From positions 62,001 through 126,000 of the forward strand of contig NZ_CP014597.1 in NCBI RefSeq assembly GCF_001687105.1: a DNA stretch of 64,000 bases. Direction: 5' to 3'. This document shows, piece after piece, positions 1-10,776 of the stretch. Source of the stretch: Salipiger sp. CCB-MM3. GTDB taxonomy: Bacteria > Pseudomonadota > Alphaproteobacteria > Rhodobacterales > Rhodobacteraceae. Position 1 is the stretch's first letter; every line of letters starts with the position of its first letter. The notes under the pieces were generated by a model that was not told the origin of the DNA, did no database searches, and saw only the letters and a program-made list of their open reading frames with translations. The position numbers were made by a program, and so were the translations under genes.

Positions 1-1
1 C

Positions 2-3000
2 GATGATGTCGGAGAGAACGCACAGGGGCAGGTCACCCGGGTTGTGACGGAAGAGAACCCGGATGACTTTGGCAATTACCGGGCCGGTGCGACCGATGAC
101 GCATATGTTGATTTCGGCAGCGATGCCGGCGACAAGATGACCATCACCGTCGATGCCCCGATTGCCGGCACCTACGAGGTGGCGTTCCGCTATGCGAGCT
201 CGGGCACGCGCCCGCTCACCATGTCGCTGAATGGCGGCGCGGGAGAACTCGTCTCCTTCACGGGAACCGTGGGAGCCGAGCCATGGGAGGCCTGGACGGA
301 TCTCTTGGTCACCGTGGAGCTGGTGGCCGGTGAAAACACCGTCTCTCTTGCGATCCCGGAAGGAAGCAGCAGCGGGCCGAATATCGACCAGGCGACCTTC
401 TCTTTCCTGGAGCCGGCTGTCGATGCGAGCGCGGATGAAGACGGAGACCTCTCGGCCTATGTGGATGCGTCCGTAGCGCCGGCCGATCTGGCCCAGGTGC
501 AGTTCGAACTGACCGGCGTGGACGCAGACATCGTATCCTACGCCTATTCCACGGATGACGGCGCGAGTTTCATCCCGATTGTCCCGGTGGATGGCCTGGC
601 GACGCTCGACCTCACGGAGTTTTCCGAGGCCGACGCTGTTGAGGTGATCTTCCAGGTTACCGACGCTGCGGGGAACGTGGCCACGACATCGGCCTCGCTG
701 CAGATCACGAGCGGCGCCGTGGACTTTGCGCAGACCATCCAGTTCGAGGCGCGTGATGGGTCCATCACCATCACCGATGATACGCCTGGCACCAATGGCA
801 CCGGGATGACCCAGGTGCGTGATGCGCTCAATCCAGAGGAGGTGACGGCGGAGCGTGGCTCCGATGGTCTCTGGGACGACTTCGAAGGGGACGGCTATCT
901 CGATGTCGGCTCTGATGTCGGTGACATGGTGTCCTTCGAGGTGGATGTGCCGGCCGGAGGGACCTACGCCTTCACCATCCGCTACGGCAACGGCAGCTCG
1001 AGTGGCGATGATCGCCCCATGACCTTCTCCGTGGACGGCGTGGTTGTCGAAACCATCCCCTTCTCGGTCACCGAGGATTGGGACGTCTGGGAAGACGTGA
1101 CCGTCGAGGTCGATCTCTCGGCCGGTTCGAATACAATCTCTCTGACCAACACGACGGCCAATGGCCCCAACCTCGACCAAGTGGTCGTCTCGAGTGTTGA
1201 CGTGGGTCCGGTCGAGCCGGAGGTCCCGACCGAACCGGGCGCGCGCGAGACCATCAAGATCAACTTCCAGGACGGCACGGTGCCGGTCGTCGAGGGCTAT
1301 CTCGTCGGGAACTTCACGGATTACGGGCTTCAGTCCAATGGGGTCACCTATGGTTTCGTGACGCAAGCATCGGCTCTCGATGCGGATGGAACCACAAACA
1401 CACCGGTGGGGTCCGACTACCCGGCAATCGCGATCAACGAGCGCTCGGGGACGGGCACGCTCGATGACGACGGCAGCCTGCCGGCAGAAAAGTTGACCGT
1501 CGATTTCGACAGCATGGACGCGCGCCTCACCGGCTACGCCCATCTCGATCTGGGGACGACCATTCCGGCCGTTGGCTGGGAGATCGAACTGGAGAATGGT
1601 TGGTATGAAGTAACCGTCGCGGTGGGTGACACCGGCGGCGTCAACGACAGCGACAACCAACTCTACGTCGAAGGCGAGCTTGCCAGCTCCTACACGCCGA
1701 ACTCGGCGTTCAAGACCGAACTGGTCACGACTGTCGTGAAGGTCGAAGATGGCCACCTGACCCTCACGGGACAAGGCGGGACGATCACCGAGCTGCAATA
1801 TCTCGAGATCCGTCACCTGCCTGACCTGACGCCGGATGACGGCAACGAAGCGCCCGAAGACTATGCGGCCTTCGTCAATCCCCGAGCGGTATCAGCCGAT
1901 GGTGAAATGGAACTCGGCGCCAATGGCGCGGACCTTCCGGTCGGCGTCGACCCAACGTCGGATATCGTCCTGGGCATCGAGGTCGTGGATGGGCGCGGAG
2001 GTGCCCTGCTGGAAAGCCTCGGCAGCGGGGCGATCCGTCTCTACGAGACGCTCACGGGCGAAGAGGTCGCCTACAGCGCGAACACGACCGGTGGGTTCGA
2101 CTCCGTGACCATTGCGCCGTCGGCCGATCTGAAACCCTTCACCAGCTATACGGTGGTGATCGACGGGTTCCTCGACCGCGGCGAAAACGATGACCTCGAT
2201 GCAGCGAGCCGGGAGTTCCAGAAGTTCAGCACGACATTCGTCACCGGGGCTGCCCCGGAGGTGGAAGATCGCGAGGTGGCCTTCATCGACACGCTCCTGC
2301 TCGAGTCCGACCCGATGCTTGGCGAGATGTACAGCTCGATCGAAGTGTCTCCGGACAAGCAACATCTCTATGTGACCTCGCTCTCGGGGACCATCACCCG
2401 CTGGGAGCTGGGCACTGACGGATCGATCATCGAGGAGACAAAGGAGGTCTTTGCGCCAGGCGGGGATTTCGAAGTCGACGGCGCCCGCCGCGGCATCATC
2501 GGCATCGTCTTCGATCCCGAGGATGAGAACACCATCTGGATCACGGACAACTACCCGGTGCCCCTCAATGGGCGCTCGAACGGTGTGCCCGAGTTCTCCG
2601 GGCGGATTTCGAAGGTGACGCTTGGCGAAGGTGGATCGCTGGAGGACGCCGAGGTCGAGACCTACGTCACTGGCCTGCCGCGGTCCAACGGCGATCATGT
2701 GACCAACAGCCTCGAGTTCCGGCTCAACCCCGACTATGTGGCAGGTGGCAGCGAGCCGCAGTACCTGCTCTACCTGACCCAGGGGTCCAACTCCGCCATG
2801 GGCGAGCCGGATTCCGCGTGGGGCATGCGCCCGGAGCGCCTGCTGAATGCGGCAATCCTGGAAATCGACCGATCTCTCGACGCGCCGGAAGGTGGTTTCG
2901 ACGTCAGCACCGAACCGCTGCCGGATGATGGATTGAACCGCCGCTTCGAGGACACCGACAACGACCTCAAGAACGGTGGCATCTATATCGACAGCGGCGA

Positions 3001-6000
3001 ATACACCGGCAACTACCTTCACTTCGATGAAGACGGTGTCGCAGAGGTCCGTGCAGGCGAGTTGGCCAGCTCGGAGTTGATCGAGCGGTTCTACGATCCC
3101 TATGCCGAGGACGCGGTGGTCTCGATCTTCGCCACCGGCAACCGAAATGCCTATGACCTGGTGTGGCACACCAATGGCTATCTCTATGTGCCCACAAATG
3201 GCTCGGCCGCCGGAGGCAACACGCCCGACGATCCCTCGACCCCCGAGGATGAATCGAACACCGGTGTGGGCATTCAGCACGATTACCTGTTCCGGATGGT
3301 CGAAGATGGCTACTACGGCCACCCCAACCCGCTTCATGATCAGTACATCCTCAACGGAGCCAATCCGACCGACGCTGTCGATCCCAATGAGGTGACTGAG
3401 TATGAGGCCGGCACGGACCCGGATCCGGACTATGATCTGGAAGGTGCCTATTCGCTCAACAACAACAAGTCGCCCAATGGCGCCATCGAATATCTGAGCG
3501 ACGCCTTCGGTTCGTCCCTGCAAAATGCGGTGATCTTCACCCAGTATTCGAGCGGCGACAATCTGCGGGCCGTGCTTCTGAATGAAGACGGCACCGTCGC
3601 GGAGGACTTCATCCTCCGTGACCCGGATGGAAATATCATCAGCTACGTTGACCCGCTTGACGTCATCGAGGGCGCCGATGGGCGGCTCTACATGCTCACC
3701 CTGAGCCGCGCCACGGGCGTCAGCCAGATTGTCCGTCTCGAGACCGCACCGGGCGGGATCGTCACGGATGACACCGCGGACGAGGGCGATGATCTGGCAT
3801 TGCTGGTTATCAGCGCCAGCGACAGCTCCGAGGTGCTCTTCCAGATCAATGGCCTCGACAACGACATCGAGGAAGTCGCGGTCAGCTTTGACGGCGAGAC
3901 CCTCGAGATCGTGCAGCTCGATGCTCAAAATCGCTTTGTCCGCGACATGAGCGACGTCTCGGGCGAGGCCGTCGTCGCCATCCTGGTGACGGATCAGGAG
4001 GGCAACACCGCCACCGCCGACACGACGGTCACGCCGGGCGTGGCCACCGGTGGCAGCTACATCGATGCCAGCGAGTTTACCCTGATCGATCTGGACAGCG
4101 GAACGCTCATTCGCCTCGTCAATGTGCCGAGCACCCACGAGAGCAATGCGAGCACCGATGCAGACGGTGACGGGCTGCACGACGGCTATTCGGGCGAAGG
4201 CTACCTCGATGTTGGAGGCGGGTCTGAAGAGAAGGCGTCCTTCATCTACGACGCCCCCATCTCCGGCAGCTACACGCTGACATTCCGGATGGCCAATGGC
4301 TCGGGAAATGCCCGCCCGATGCTGATCAAACTAGGGGACCAGGAGGTTGAGTTCAGCGACACGCTGACCGCTGGATACAACCAGTGGGAAGATTTCCAGG
4401 CCACATTCGATCTGGAGAAAGGCATCAACACGATCGTCATTGAACAGCTCACCGATGCCGGTGGCCCGAACATTGACAGTGTGACCATCGAAAGCCTGAC
4501 GCCGATTGTCCCCAATGATGGCACCGAGACCGTGGATGGGCTCGACTACATCCTCTATGAGGCCGAAAACGCGCTGCTGTCGGGGCCGGTCATCGTCTCT
4601 GATGCCACCAACCCCCGCGGACAAAGCGGCGGGGAATTCGTGGACTTCGATGGCTCCGGCACCCAGACGATCGAATGGTCGGTCCTGGCATCCGAAGCCG
4701 GCACCTATGCCATGGACATCATCTACGCCCTGGGCGCCGGGAAGGCGGCGCGTCCGGCCAGCCTGCTGGTCAATGGGGTTGATGTCGGAGTTCTCGCCTT
4801 CGAGGCCAACAGCAACTCCGGCGAGACCATCTGGGGGCCGCAGAGCGCTTTCGTCGAGCTTGCTGCCGGCGTGAACACGATCTCGATCAGCGTTCCGGAT
4901 GCAAATGGCGCCAACATTGATTACCTGCGCCTTTCCGATGGTCCGGTTGACCTCTTCGATCCGGCCTATGCCGCGATCGACGGGGAAGGTCGGATCGAGC
5001 TTGAAGCGACCGACGACACCACCCGGACACTTGGCGACACGACGGTCGAGTTCTACTTCACCGTCTCCGCCGATGACACCTATGCTCTCGACCTGGCGGC
5101 GAATGCCGGCGCGGCCGATGGGGCAGGCCTTAGGGTCTATCTTACCGCCGACGGCGGCGACCAGGTCCTGATCGATGACAACGGCTTCCCGGGTGTTGGC
5201 GAGGAGGGCGAAACCTCTGCCTACGCCGAGCTTCTGGCGGGCGTGCAGTACAAGCTGACTGTGGTCTCCGATCAACCCGGTGCCAGCGACATTGACTACC
5301 TCGATGTGCGCCCGGCACCCGGCAACGACAATGCCGACATCGAACTGCAGAGTGCCGACCCGGCCTTCTATTCGGATCGTCTGCATTTTTCCTGGATCGA
5401 CAACCCGGCGTCCTCGGCGTCCTCCGACCGCGATTTCAAGGAAAGCGCGACGGTGATGGTGTCGAACAGCGGCACGGAGGCGCTCGAGATCCTCGAAGTG
5501 CACCTGACAGGCCCGTTCGAGCTTGCTGACGCCGCGGCCCTCGAGGGGCTGACGCTCGAAGCGGGACAATCGATCGGTGTCGAAGTGCTCTTTGACCGGG
5601 AGGCCTATACGTCCGGCAGCAGTGCCGTGACCGGTGTTTTCGAAGGGGCGCTGGAACTGCGCACCAATGATGCCGATACACCGATCGCAACGATTGATCT
5701 CGCCGGGTTCTGGCAGCTCCGCGACGAGGGCGGACACGAGCCCAATGTCAACGAAGTCTGGGATGTGTTCGGCTTCGGCAACGAGATCGAGGATCTGACC
5801 TACGTCTCGGGCGGGGAGGATGACGAGCTCAACTTCTACGACGTCTATCTGCCCGTGGATGAAACGGAGGTGCTGTCCCCTTACTGGCGGATCGCAGAGC
5901 CGGGCGGTGAGGTGAAGATCACCCAGATTGCCGCCTTCCACAGCCCCGGCGGCGCTTCGATCGGCATTCATGCCCCGGGCGACAAGTCCAGCGACGTGGT

Positions 6001-9000
6001 GCTGACCACCCATGGGAACGCACAGAACCAGAGCCTGCTGCCGCTTCTCGGCAATGGAGCTTTTGCAACGCGCGCCTTCAGCGCTGCGGATATTCCCGAT
6101 GGTTGGGCTGGAGACGATCTTTTCGGGATCGAGGTGGCAGGACTGTCCACGGACCCGACACTTAACGGCACCGGCAATGGTGCGCCAAGCCAGGCGGAGC
6201 TTGATGCCCGCTATCCGGGCTACACCGTCACGGATGGGCAGGTCTACGATCCGGACGGAAACCCGGTTTCAGACGGGTACACCGTTCGGATGTTCCAGGC
6301 CGTCGATGAGAATGGTGTCTCCATCGAAAACGTCTTCCTGGGCGTGATGGACTACACCGGGGTGAACTACGACTACAACGACAACATGTTCATCATCGAA
6401 GGCGTGGCGCCGGTCTACCTCGGAGGCCAGATGGAAATATCCGGGCTGGATGATGCGGCCGCCGGTGACAGACTGGTCTTCTCGCGGATCGACAATCCGG
6501 CGAATTCCAGCCAGGCCTTCCGCGATGTTGCCAGCATCACGATCACAAACGATGGTGCTGCGCCGCTGACCATCGACGATCTCTCGGTGGAGGGCGCGTT
6601 CGAGATCAGTGGACTTTCGCAGGGCGATAGCATCGCAGTCGGGGCAACCGCTGAACTGACCGTGACCTTTGTCGGAACCGACGGGTCGGACGATAACCTG
6701 GCGGTCTTGCATGAAGGATCTCTGACCATTGGAAGCAACGCCGGGACACGGGAAATCTCTCTTGCAGGGATTGCCCAGATTCAGTCCGAAGGCGGAGAGG
6801 AGCCAACCGTGGCGCAGATCGTGGAAGCCTTCGGCTACTCCACAGATGTGGCGCAGGGACAGCTCAACGGCGGCGGTGTTGTCGAACAGATCGGTGACGA
6901 GGTGCTCCTGCCCTACCTTCAGCGTCTCGATGGATCGAAGCCGGTAGAAGTCATCCAGATCGCGGCCTACCTGTCCGCGGGTGTCAGCCGGCTAAGCCTG
7001 CATGACGTCTCGAACGGCGCGCTTACCGAGCTCTATGCGCAGGATGACAACCAATACCAGACGCTCCTGCCGGATGGGCTGGTGGCCGGGACCGGTGCAT
7101 TGCCGGGTGTCGCCCGCGCCAGCATCGATCGTGACGATGCCTTCGGGCTTCGTGTGACGGTGGATGGCCGCCCGACCTACTCGGCCTGGAGTGACCCTGA
7201 TGCCAATGTGGCGGATGAGACCTACAATATCTCCGGCACCAACGAGGGCCATTACATCCGCTTCTTCCAGGCAAAGGACGCAGATGGCAACGACATCGAG
7301 GGGACCTTCATCGGCCTGCAGGATTACCCGGGCGGCTCAAACTTCGACTACAACGACCATATGTTCATCGTCACCAATGTTCAGGCCTATGACCTGAGTG
7401 CACAAGAAGATGCCGACGGAGACGGCGTCAACGATGCATTGGTCACGGACAGCGACAACGACGGCATCATGGATTTCTATGATCCCGAGGTCACGCCGCA
7501 ACCGGTGGATCAGATGGCGCACAGCGAGGATGGAGCCGCATGGCTGGTCGGTGATGAGGGCCTTACCCTCATGGCCAACCTCTTCGACGAAGGCGGCCAG
7601 GGCCTTGCCTACAATGACGACGGGGTCAAATCCGGAGACCAGGCCGTTCGGCCGGGCGAAAACGTCGACATCTCTGTGGGGACCGGGGCCATCGGCTACA
7701 CCGAGGCTGGAGAATGGATCGAGTACACCATCAATGTCGAAACGGCAGGGGCGTACGAGCTCTCCTTCAACTCCTCAACGCCGCTGGATGGAAGGAGCCT
7801 GACGGCCAGTTTTGAAATCGACGGTGAGTTCTATGAAACCGCGCAGGCGGAGGTCCCGAATACAGGCGCCTTCACCACCTATGCCGACACCGATCCGGTC
7901 ACCGTCAACCTCGAAGCCGGGGAGCAGGTGCTGCGAGTCAACTTCGATGTCGCTGCGCAGGACCTCATGTCCTTCTCGCTCATGCCGGTGGCAGACGCGG
8001 AGCAGAGCCCCTACCCGGGTCCTGACCTGCCGACGCTCGTCGATGGAAGCCTGACGATCTTTGCCGGTCACTACGACGACGGCGGGCAAGGCATCGCCTA
8101 CAACGATGTCGCCGGTCTTCAGGGAGGCACCGATGGTGGGCGAGACGGCAGCGATGTGGAGATCACCTCCGCAGGCGATATTGGCTGGATCGAAAACGGA
8201 GAATGGGCCGAATACTCCATCAATATCGATGAAGCGGGCCTTTTCGACCTCGAGCTGCTGATGGCCTTTGGTGGCACGGGAGGGCGCTCCGTTACCGTCG
8301 ATTTCTATCGCGCCGGGGAGGACGATCCCTACGCGAGCAGCGGCAGCATCGCGAACCCAACGACTGGCTCGTGGACGACCTTCCTGGCTCGAAATGCAGA
8401 GGGCGTCTCTCTCGAGGCAGGCGAGCAGACCATGCGGGTGACCTTTGCCGGCGGCAGCCAGGACTTCAGGTCGATCACCCTCACGCAACAGGCCGGCGCA
8501 ATCCAGGAGGCTTATCCAGGCCCAGCGCCGGTTCTGGACGAGGCTCTGACCGTTGCTGCTGCCAATTTTGACAGCGGCGGGATGGATGTGTCCTGGCACG
8601 ACGACGAGGGTCGGGATGGGGCGCATAGCCTGCGGAGCGATACCGATGTCGAACTCGTGGGGGCCACGGCCGATATCGGCTACATCGAGCCAGGCGAATG
8701 GGTTGAATACACCATCAATGTCGCGGCGGCAGGCAGCTACAATCTTAGCTTGCTCGCCAAGACACCGATCGGTGGCAATACCATTTCGGTTTCTCTCGAG
8801 GACGGCAGCCCGCTGAATGTCTTTGCGCTGGAAGACAGCAATGGCGCATCGAGTTCCTTCAGTGGAACCTCCTTCACCGAGACGGAGAGTGCAGAGATCG
8901 CGCTCGAGGCCGGGCTTCAGACCCTGCGCTTCACCTTCGACGGGGACCCGGCCACGAACGGCTACCTTCTCGATTTCCGCTCCTTCTCCCTGGAGAAAGT

Positions 9001-9913
9001 GGAAGAGGTGGCCGAAACACAGATGGCTCTACCTACAGCCATGTCGTTCATTGCCCCGTCTCTCTTGTCTGCCTCGGTCGTAGAGGAGGCGACGTTCGGC
9101 GAAATTGCTCCCGAAGATGAGATCGTCTTCGAAGGTGCAAGCTTCTCGCGCGCCGATGTCGAGGTTGATCTGAGCGTGCCATCGGTCGGCGTGGACACAG
9201 ATCAGGACGGCGATCTGGACGAGCTCTTCGTGATGAAGGGGGATTTCGATGGGGGCGAGTTCATGGCCGTCTCCCTTCAAGGGGCGACCGTGTTGAGCCA
9301 CGAGCGCTACTTGATCGATCTCGAGGAGCGCCGTGAGGTGGCAGAGGAGAACGTCAACGGCGTGGTCAATCAGGCCTTCCTTGAAGGGGATGGGATGACG
9401 AGCTTCGAAGTCCGGCTCTCCACCCATGGGCACTCGGGCAAGCAAAACTCCCTTGGTATCTATGAGATAACCGAGGAGGGGGAGATCACCGATGTGAGGA
9501 TCCTGTCTGAAAACGCCAAGAAAGCGAAAGGGGACATGCTGACGGTCGATGGCATCGAAGCGGGTCACAGCCTGGGCTTCTTCCTGGTGCAGGATGGCGC
9601 CAAATGGGCTCGCAAACTCGGCGATGACGATAGCTTCCAGTTCTTGACCCGTGCTGGAGAGACCGCCTCCGTCGAGGATGGGGCCGACATATTCCTGGCG
9701 GTGAACGATGTAGCCACGTCGCTGACCGTGTTCCACAGCTTCTCGAAAAGTCTCAACGTTGATGGGATCGAGCATGTGGTCTCCGGCGTTACCGCCGGCG
9801 GAGAGGGGGTTGCCATCGGCTTTGAGGACCTTCTTGGCGGAGGGGATAAAGATTACGAAGATCTTCTCTTTACCGTCTCCAGGCTTCCGGGAGACGATCT
9901 CCTCGATGGCTGA
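2..9913 (+). CDS. Giant exported multidomain carbohydrate-binding protein, 5' partial
   Basis: The reading frame is open to the left edge of the window, so the N-terminus and any signal peptide are missing; a GTG at 44 is only an internal codon. About 3,300 residues are visible. In order (numbered from codon 44) they hold two CBM6/CBM35-like sandwich domains (about 1-125 and 230-385), a malectin-like domain (about 400-590), an Ig-like domain (about 610-735), a beta-propeller like glucose/sorbosone dehydrogenases (about 745-1235), further CBM-like modules (about 1345-1760) and two choice-of-anchor-D-like blocks (nt 5340-5730 and 6420-6790). Three CBM6 copies follow, sharing a GEWxEYxIN core (nt 7520-9000), and then a DUF4114-like C-terminus ending in a DKDYEDLLF motif. 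Asp-rich stretches near nt 7408-7494 look like calcium-binding thrombospondin type 3 repeats. The likely role is extracellular glycan binding or adhesion. Export is inferred from the domains; the catalytic status of the propeller is unknown. Confidence 0.85.
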   Translation, partial: DDVGENAQGQVTRVVTEENPDDFGNYRAGATDDAYVDFGSDAGDKMTITVDAPIAGTYEVAFRYASSGTRPLTMSLNGGAGELVSFTGTVGAEPWEAWTDLLVTVELVAGENTVSLAIPEGSSSGPNIDQATFSFLEPAVDASADEDGDLSAYVDASVAPADLAQVQFELTGVDADIVSYAYSTDDGASFIPIVPVDGLATLDLTEFSEADAVEVIFQVTDAAGNVATTSASLQITSGAVDFAQTIQFEARDGSITITDDTPGTNGTGMTQVRDALNPEEVTAERGSDGLWDDFEGDGYLDVGSDVGDMVSFEVDVPAGGTYAFTIRYGNGSSSGDDRPMTFSVDGVVVETIPFSVTEDWDVWEDVTVEVDLSAGSNTISLTNTTANGPNLDQVVVSSVDVGPVEPEVPTEPGARETIKINFQDGTVPVVEGYLVGNFTDYGLQSNGVTYGFVTQASALDADGTTNTPVGSDYPAIAINERSGTGTLDDDGSLPAEKLTVDFDSMDARLTGYAHLDLGTTIPAVGWEIELENGWYEVTVAVGDTGGVNDSDNQLYVEGELASSYTPNSAFKTELVTTVVKVEDGHLTLTGQGGTITELQYLEIRHLPDLTPDDGNEAPEDYAAFVNPRAVSADGEMELGANGADLPVGVDPTSDIVLGIEVVDGRGGALLESLGSGAIRLYETLTGEEVAYSANTTGGFDSVTIAPSADLKPFTSYTVVIDGFLDRGENDDLDAASREFQKFSTTFVTGAAPEVEDREVAFIDTLLLESDPMLGEMYSSIEVSPDKQHLYVTSLSGTITRWELGTDGSIIEETKEVFAPGGDFEVDGARRGIIGIVFDPEDENTIWITDNYPVPLNGRSNGVPEFSGRISKVTLGEGGSLEDAEVETYVTGLPRSNGDHVTNSLEFRLNPDYVAGGSEPQYLLYLTQGSNSAMGEPDSAWGMRPERLLNAAILEIDRSLDAPEGGFDVSTEPLPDDGLNRRFEDTDNDLKNGGIYIDSGEYTGNYLHFDEDGVAEVRAGELASSELIERFYDPYAEDAVVSIFATGNRNAYDLVWHTNGYLYVPTNGSAAGGNTPDDPSTPEDESNTGVGIQHDYLFRMVEDGYYGHPNPLHDQYILNGANPTDAVDPNEVTEYEAGTDPDPDYDLEGAYSLNNNKSPNGAIEYLSDAFGSSLQNAVIFTQYSSGDNLRAVLLNEDGTVAEDFILRDPDGNIISYVDPLDVIEGADGRLYMLTLSRATGVSQIVRLETAPGGIVTDDTADEGDDLALLVISASDSSEVLFQINGLDNDIEEVAVSFDGETLEIVQLDAQNRFVRDMSDVSGEAVVAILVTDQEGNTATADTTVTPGVATGGSYIDASEFTLIDLDSGTLIRLVNVPSTHESNASTDADGDGLHDGYSGEGYLDVGGGSEEKASFIYDAPISGSYTLTFRMANGSGNARPMLIKLGDQEVEFSDTLTAGYNQWEDFQATFDLEKGINTIVIEQLTDAGGPNIDSVTIESLTPIVPNDGTETVDGLDYILYEAENALLSGPVIVSDATNPRGQSGGEFVDFDGSGTQTIEWSVLASEAGTYAMDIIYALGAGKAARPASLLVNGVDVGVLAFEANSNSGETIWGPQSAFVELAAGVNTISISVPDANGANIDYLRLSDGPVDLFDPAYAAIDGEGRIELEATDDTTRTLGDTTVEFYFTVSADDTYALDLAANAGAADGAGLRVYLTADGGDQVLIDDNGFPGVGEEGETSAYAELLAGVQYKLTVVSDQPGASDIDYLDVRPAPGNDNADIELQSADPAFYSDRLHFSWIDNPASSASSDRDFKESATVMVSNSGTEALEILEVHLTGPFELADAAALEGLTLEAGQSIGVEVLFDREAYTSGSSAVTGVFEGALELRTNDADTPIATIDLAGFWQLRDEGGHEPNVNEVWDVFGFGNEIEDLTYVSGGEDDELNFYDVYLPVDETEVLSPYWRIAEPGGEVKITQIAAFHSPGGASIGIHAPGDKSSDVVLTTHGNAQNQSLLPLLGNGAFATRAFSAADIPDGWAGDDLFGIEVAGLSTDPTLNGTGNGAPSQAELDARYPGYTVTDGQVYDPDGNPVSDGYTVRMFQAVDENGVSIENVFLGVMDYTGVNYDYNDNMFIIEGVAPVYLGGQMEISGLDDAAAGDRLVFSRIDNPANSSQAFRDVASITITNDGAAPLTIDDLSVEGAFEISGLSQGDSIAVGATAELTVTFVGTDGSDDNLAVLHEGSLTIGSNAGTREISLAGIAQIQSEGGEEPTVAQIVEAFGYSTDVAQGQLNGGGVVEQIGDEVLLPYLQRLDGSKPVEVIQIAAYLSAGVSRLSLHDVSNGALTELYAQDDNQYQTLLPDGLVAGTGALPGVARASIDRDDAFGLRVTVDGRPTYSAWSDPDANVADETYNISGTNEGHYIRFFQAKDADGNDIEGTFIGLQDYPGGSNFDYNDHMFIVTNVQAYDLSAQEDADGDGVNDALVTDSDNDGIMDFYDPEVTPQPVDQMAHSEDGAAWLVGDEGLTLMANLFDEGGQGLAYNDDGVKSGDQAVRPGENVDISVGTGAIGYTEAGEWIEYTINVETAGAYELSFNSSTPLDGRSLTASFEIDGEFYETAQAEVPNTGAFTTYADTDPVTVNLEAGEQVLRVNFDVAAQDLMSFSLMPVADAEQSPYPGPDLPTLVDGSLTIFAGHYDDGGQGIAYNDVAGLQGGTDGGRDGSDVEITSAGDIGWIENGEWAEYSINIDEAGLFDLELLMAFGGTGGRSVTVDFYRAGEDDPYASSGSIANPTTGSWTTFLARNAEGVSLEAGEQTMRVTFAGGSQDFRSITLTQQAGAIQEAYPGPAPVLDEALTVAAANFDSGGMDVSWHDDEGRDGAHSLRSDTDVELVGATADIGYIEPGEWVEYTINVAAAGSYNLSLLAKTPIGGNTISVSLEDGSPLNVFALEDSNGASSSFSGTSFTETESAEIALEAGLQTLRFTFDGDPATNGYLLDFRSFSLEKVEEVAETQMALPTAMSFIAPSLLSASVVEEATFGEIAPEDEIVFEGASFSRADVEVDLSVPSVGVDTDQDGDLDELFVMKGDFDGGEFMAVSLQGATVLSHERYLIDLEERREVAEENVNGVVNQAFLEGDGMTSFEVRLSTHGHSGKQNSLGIYEITEEGEITDVRILSENAKKAKGDMLTVDGIEAGHSLGFFLVQDGAKWARKLGDDDSFQFLTRAGETASVEDGADIFLAVNDVATSLTVFHSFSKSLNVDGIEHVVSGVTAGGEGVAIGFEDLLGGGDKDYEDLLFTVSRLPGDDLLDG

Positions 9914-9942
9914 CGTCTTGTGACGACGCAAAGGCAAAATTG

Positions 9943-9974
9943 ACTGGCGCCGGGAATGAAACCCCGGCGCCAGT
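9943..9974. terminator. Bidirectional terminator hairpin between convergent genes
   Basis: A perfect 12-bp stem (9943-9954 with 9963-9974) encloses an 8-nt loop. It lies 30 bp after the stop of the giant gene and 37 bp after the end of the facing gene at 10011. On the minus strand the stem is followed by a short T-rich stretch; on the plus strand the T run is weak. Confidence 0.75.
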
Positions 9975-10010
9975 TGTCGTTCTGCTCAAAGCCTTGGCGG
10001 CAAAACCAGG

Positions 10011-10607
10011 TCAGCGTTGATCCTGACCGTGGAGAACCAGCTTGACCTCCGGACTGCGGCTGATCACCTTGTCGCGCAGGGCCACGCCGGTCATCGTGCA
10101 TTCTGCAAAGGCCTTGGAGGCGATCTCTGTGGAGGTTGGGCAGTTCATCTCCTTGCCCCAGGTCGTCATCGTTTCGAAGTGATCGGCCATGTAGGAATGG
10201 GTGATGCTGCCCTGGTATTGCGGGGGGTCGAGCTTCTTGATGAGGGCCATGGCGGTGAGGCGCTGGCTGCGCTCGGCGGTCATGTCCCTGATGCCCTCTG
10301 CGGCCTGGCGCGTCTTGGCCCGCAGATCTTCCGGCTCCTTCCACGCTTCGAGAGTCGGACGGTCCCGATCATCGAACTCCTGAAGGGCCACTGCGCAGGG
10401 GCTGTTGGGATCGACCAGCCCTGCCGACACAAGGGCACGGGCATTTTCAGCCGGACGGCCTTCGCTGGCAAAGATGAACTCGGCCATCGAGCCATCGGCA
10501 TCGTGCAAGAACCTGCGATCGATGTCGGGAGCGGTCTCGCCAATCCTGCCGGCGGCGGCATGAAGTCGGCTGGTTTCGACTGCGGAAATCATGGGCGATG
10601 GTTCCAT
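10011..10607 (-). CDS. Hypothetical protein, 198 aa
   Basis: I do not recognise the family. The product is a soluble, mostly helical 198-residue protein with no signal peptide or membrane segment and three cysteines (two near the C-terminus in a CPTST...FAEC context). I placed the start at the ATG at 10607 (MEPSPM...), because the open frame upstream to 10775 has no protein-like composition and overlaps the terminator of the pump operon; a second ATG at 10592 is an alternative. It lies downstream of, and in the same direction as, the efflux operon. A strong hairpin at 10740-10764 separates the two, so it is probably transcribed on its own. Confidence 0.6.
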   Translation of the reverse strand: MEPSPMISAVETSRLHAAAGRIGETAPDIDRRFLHDADGSMAEFIFASEGRPAENARALVSAGLVDPNSPCAVALQEFDDRDRPTLEAWKEPEDLRAKTRQAAEGIRDMTAERSQRLTAMALIKKLDPPQYQGSITHSYMADHFETMTTWGKEMNCPTSTEIASKAFAECTMTGVALRDKVISRSPEVKLVLHGQDQR

Positions 10608-10739
10608 CTTTGCAGTGTCTCTGCCCCGGAGATGCGGCCCTTTTCTCGGTCCCGAAACGTGCGAGGTGAAGATTTCTTCTTTTGTGCCCGCCCGAGCGGC
10701 CGGACGCAGGCAAGGAGTGCAGGAGCTGGAAAGAGGGGC

Positions 10740-10764
10740 TGCAGGGCGGCCCGTCCGCCCTGCA
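10740..10764 (-). terminator. Hairpin terminator after the RND gene
   Basis: A 10-bp GC-rich stem (10740-10749 with 10755-10764) with a 5-nt loop starts 13 bp past the pump stop codon. A pyrimidine-rich tract follows on the minus strand. Consistent with intrinsic termination of the efflux operon. Confidence 0.6.
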
Positions 10765-10776
10765 AGATCGCGCATT

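Noticed and set aside
1892..4180. A 762-residue open frame on the minus strand opposite the giant gene
   Set aside because: It mirrors the codon bias of the plus-strand gene, has low-complexity His/Arg/Asp-rich content and no ribosome site or domain. The same holds for minus frames at 4331-6013, 7775-8626 and 9029-9937.
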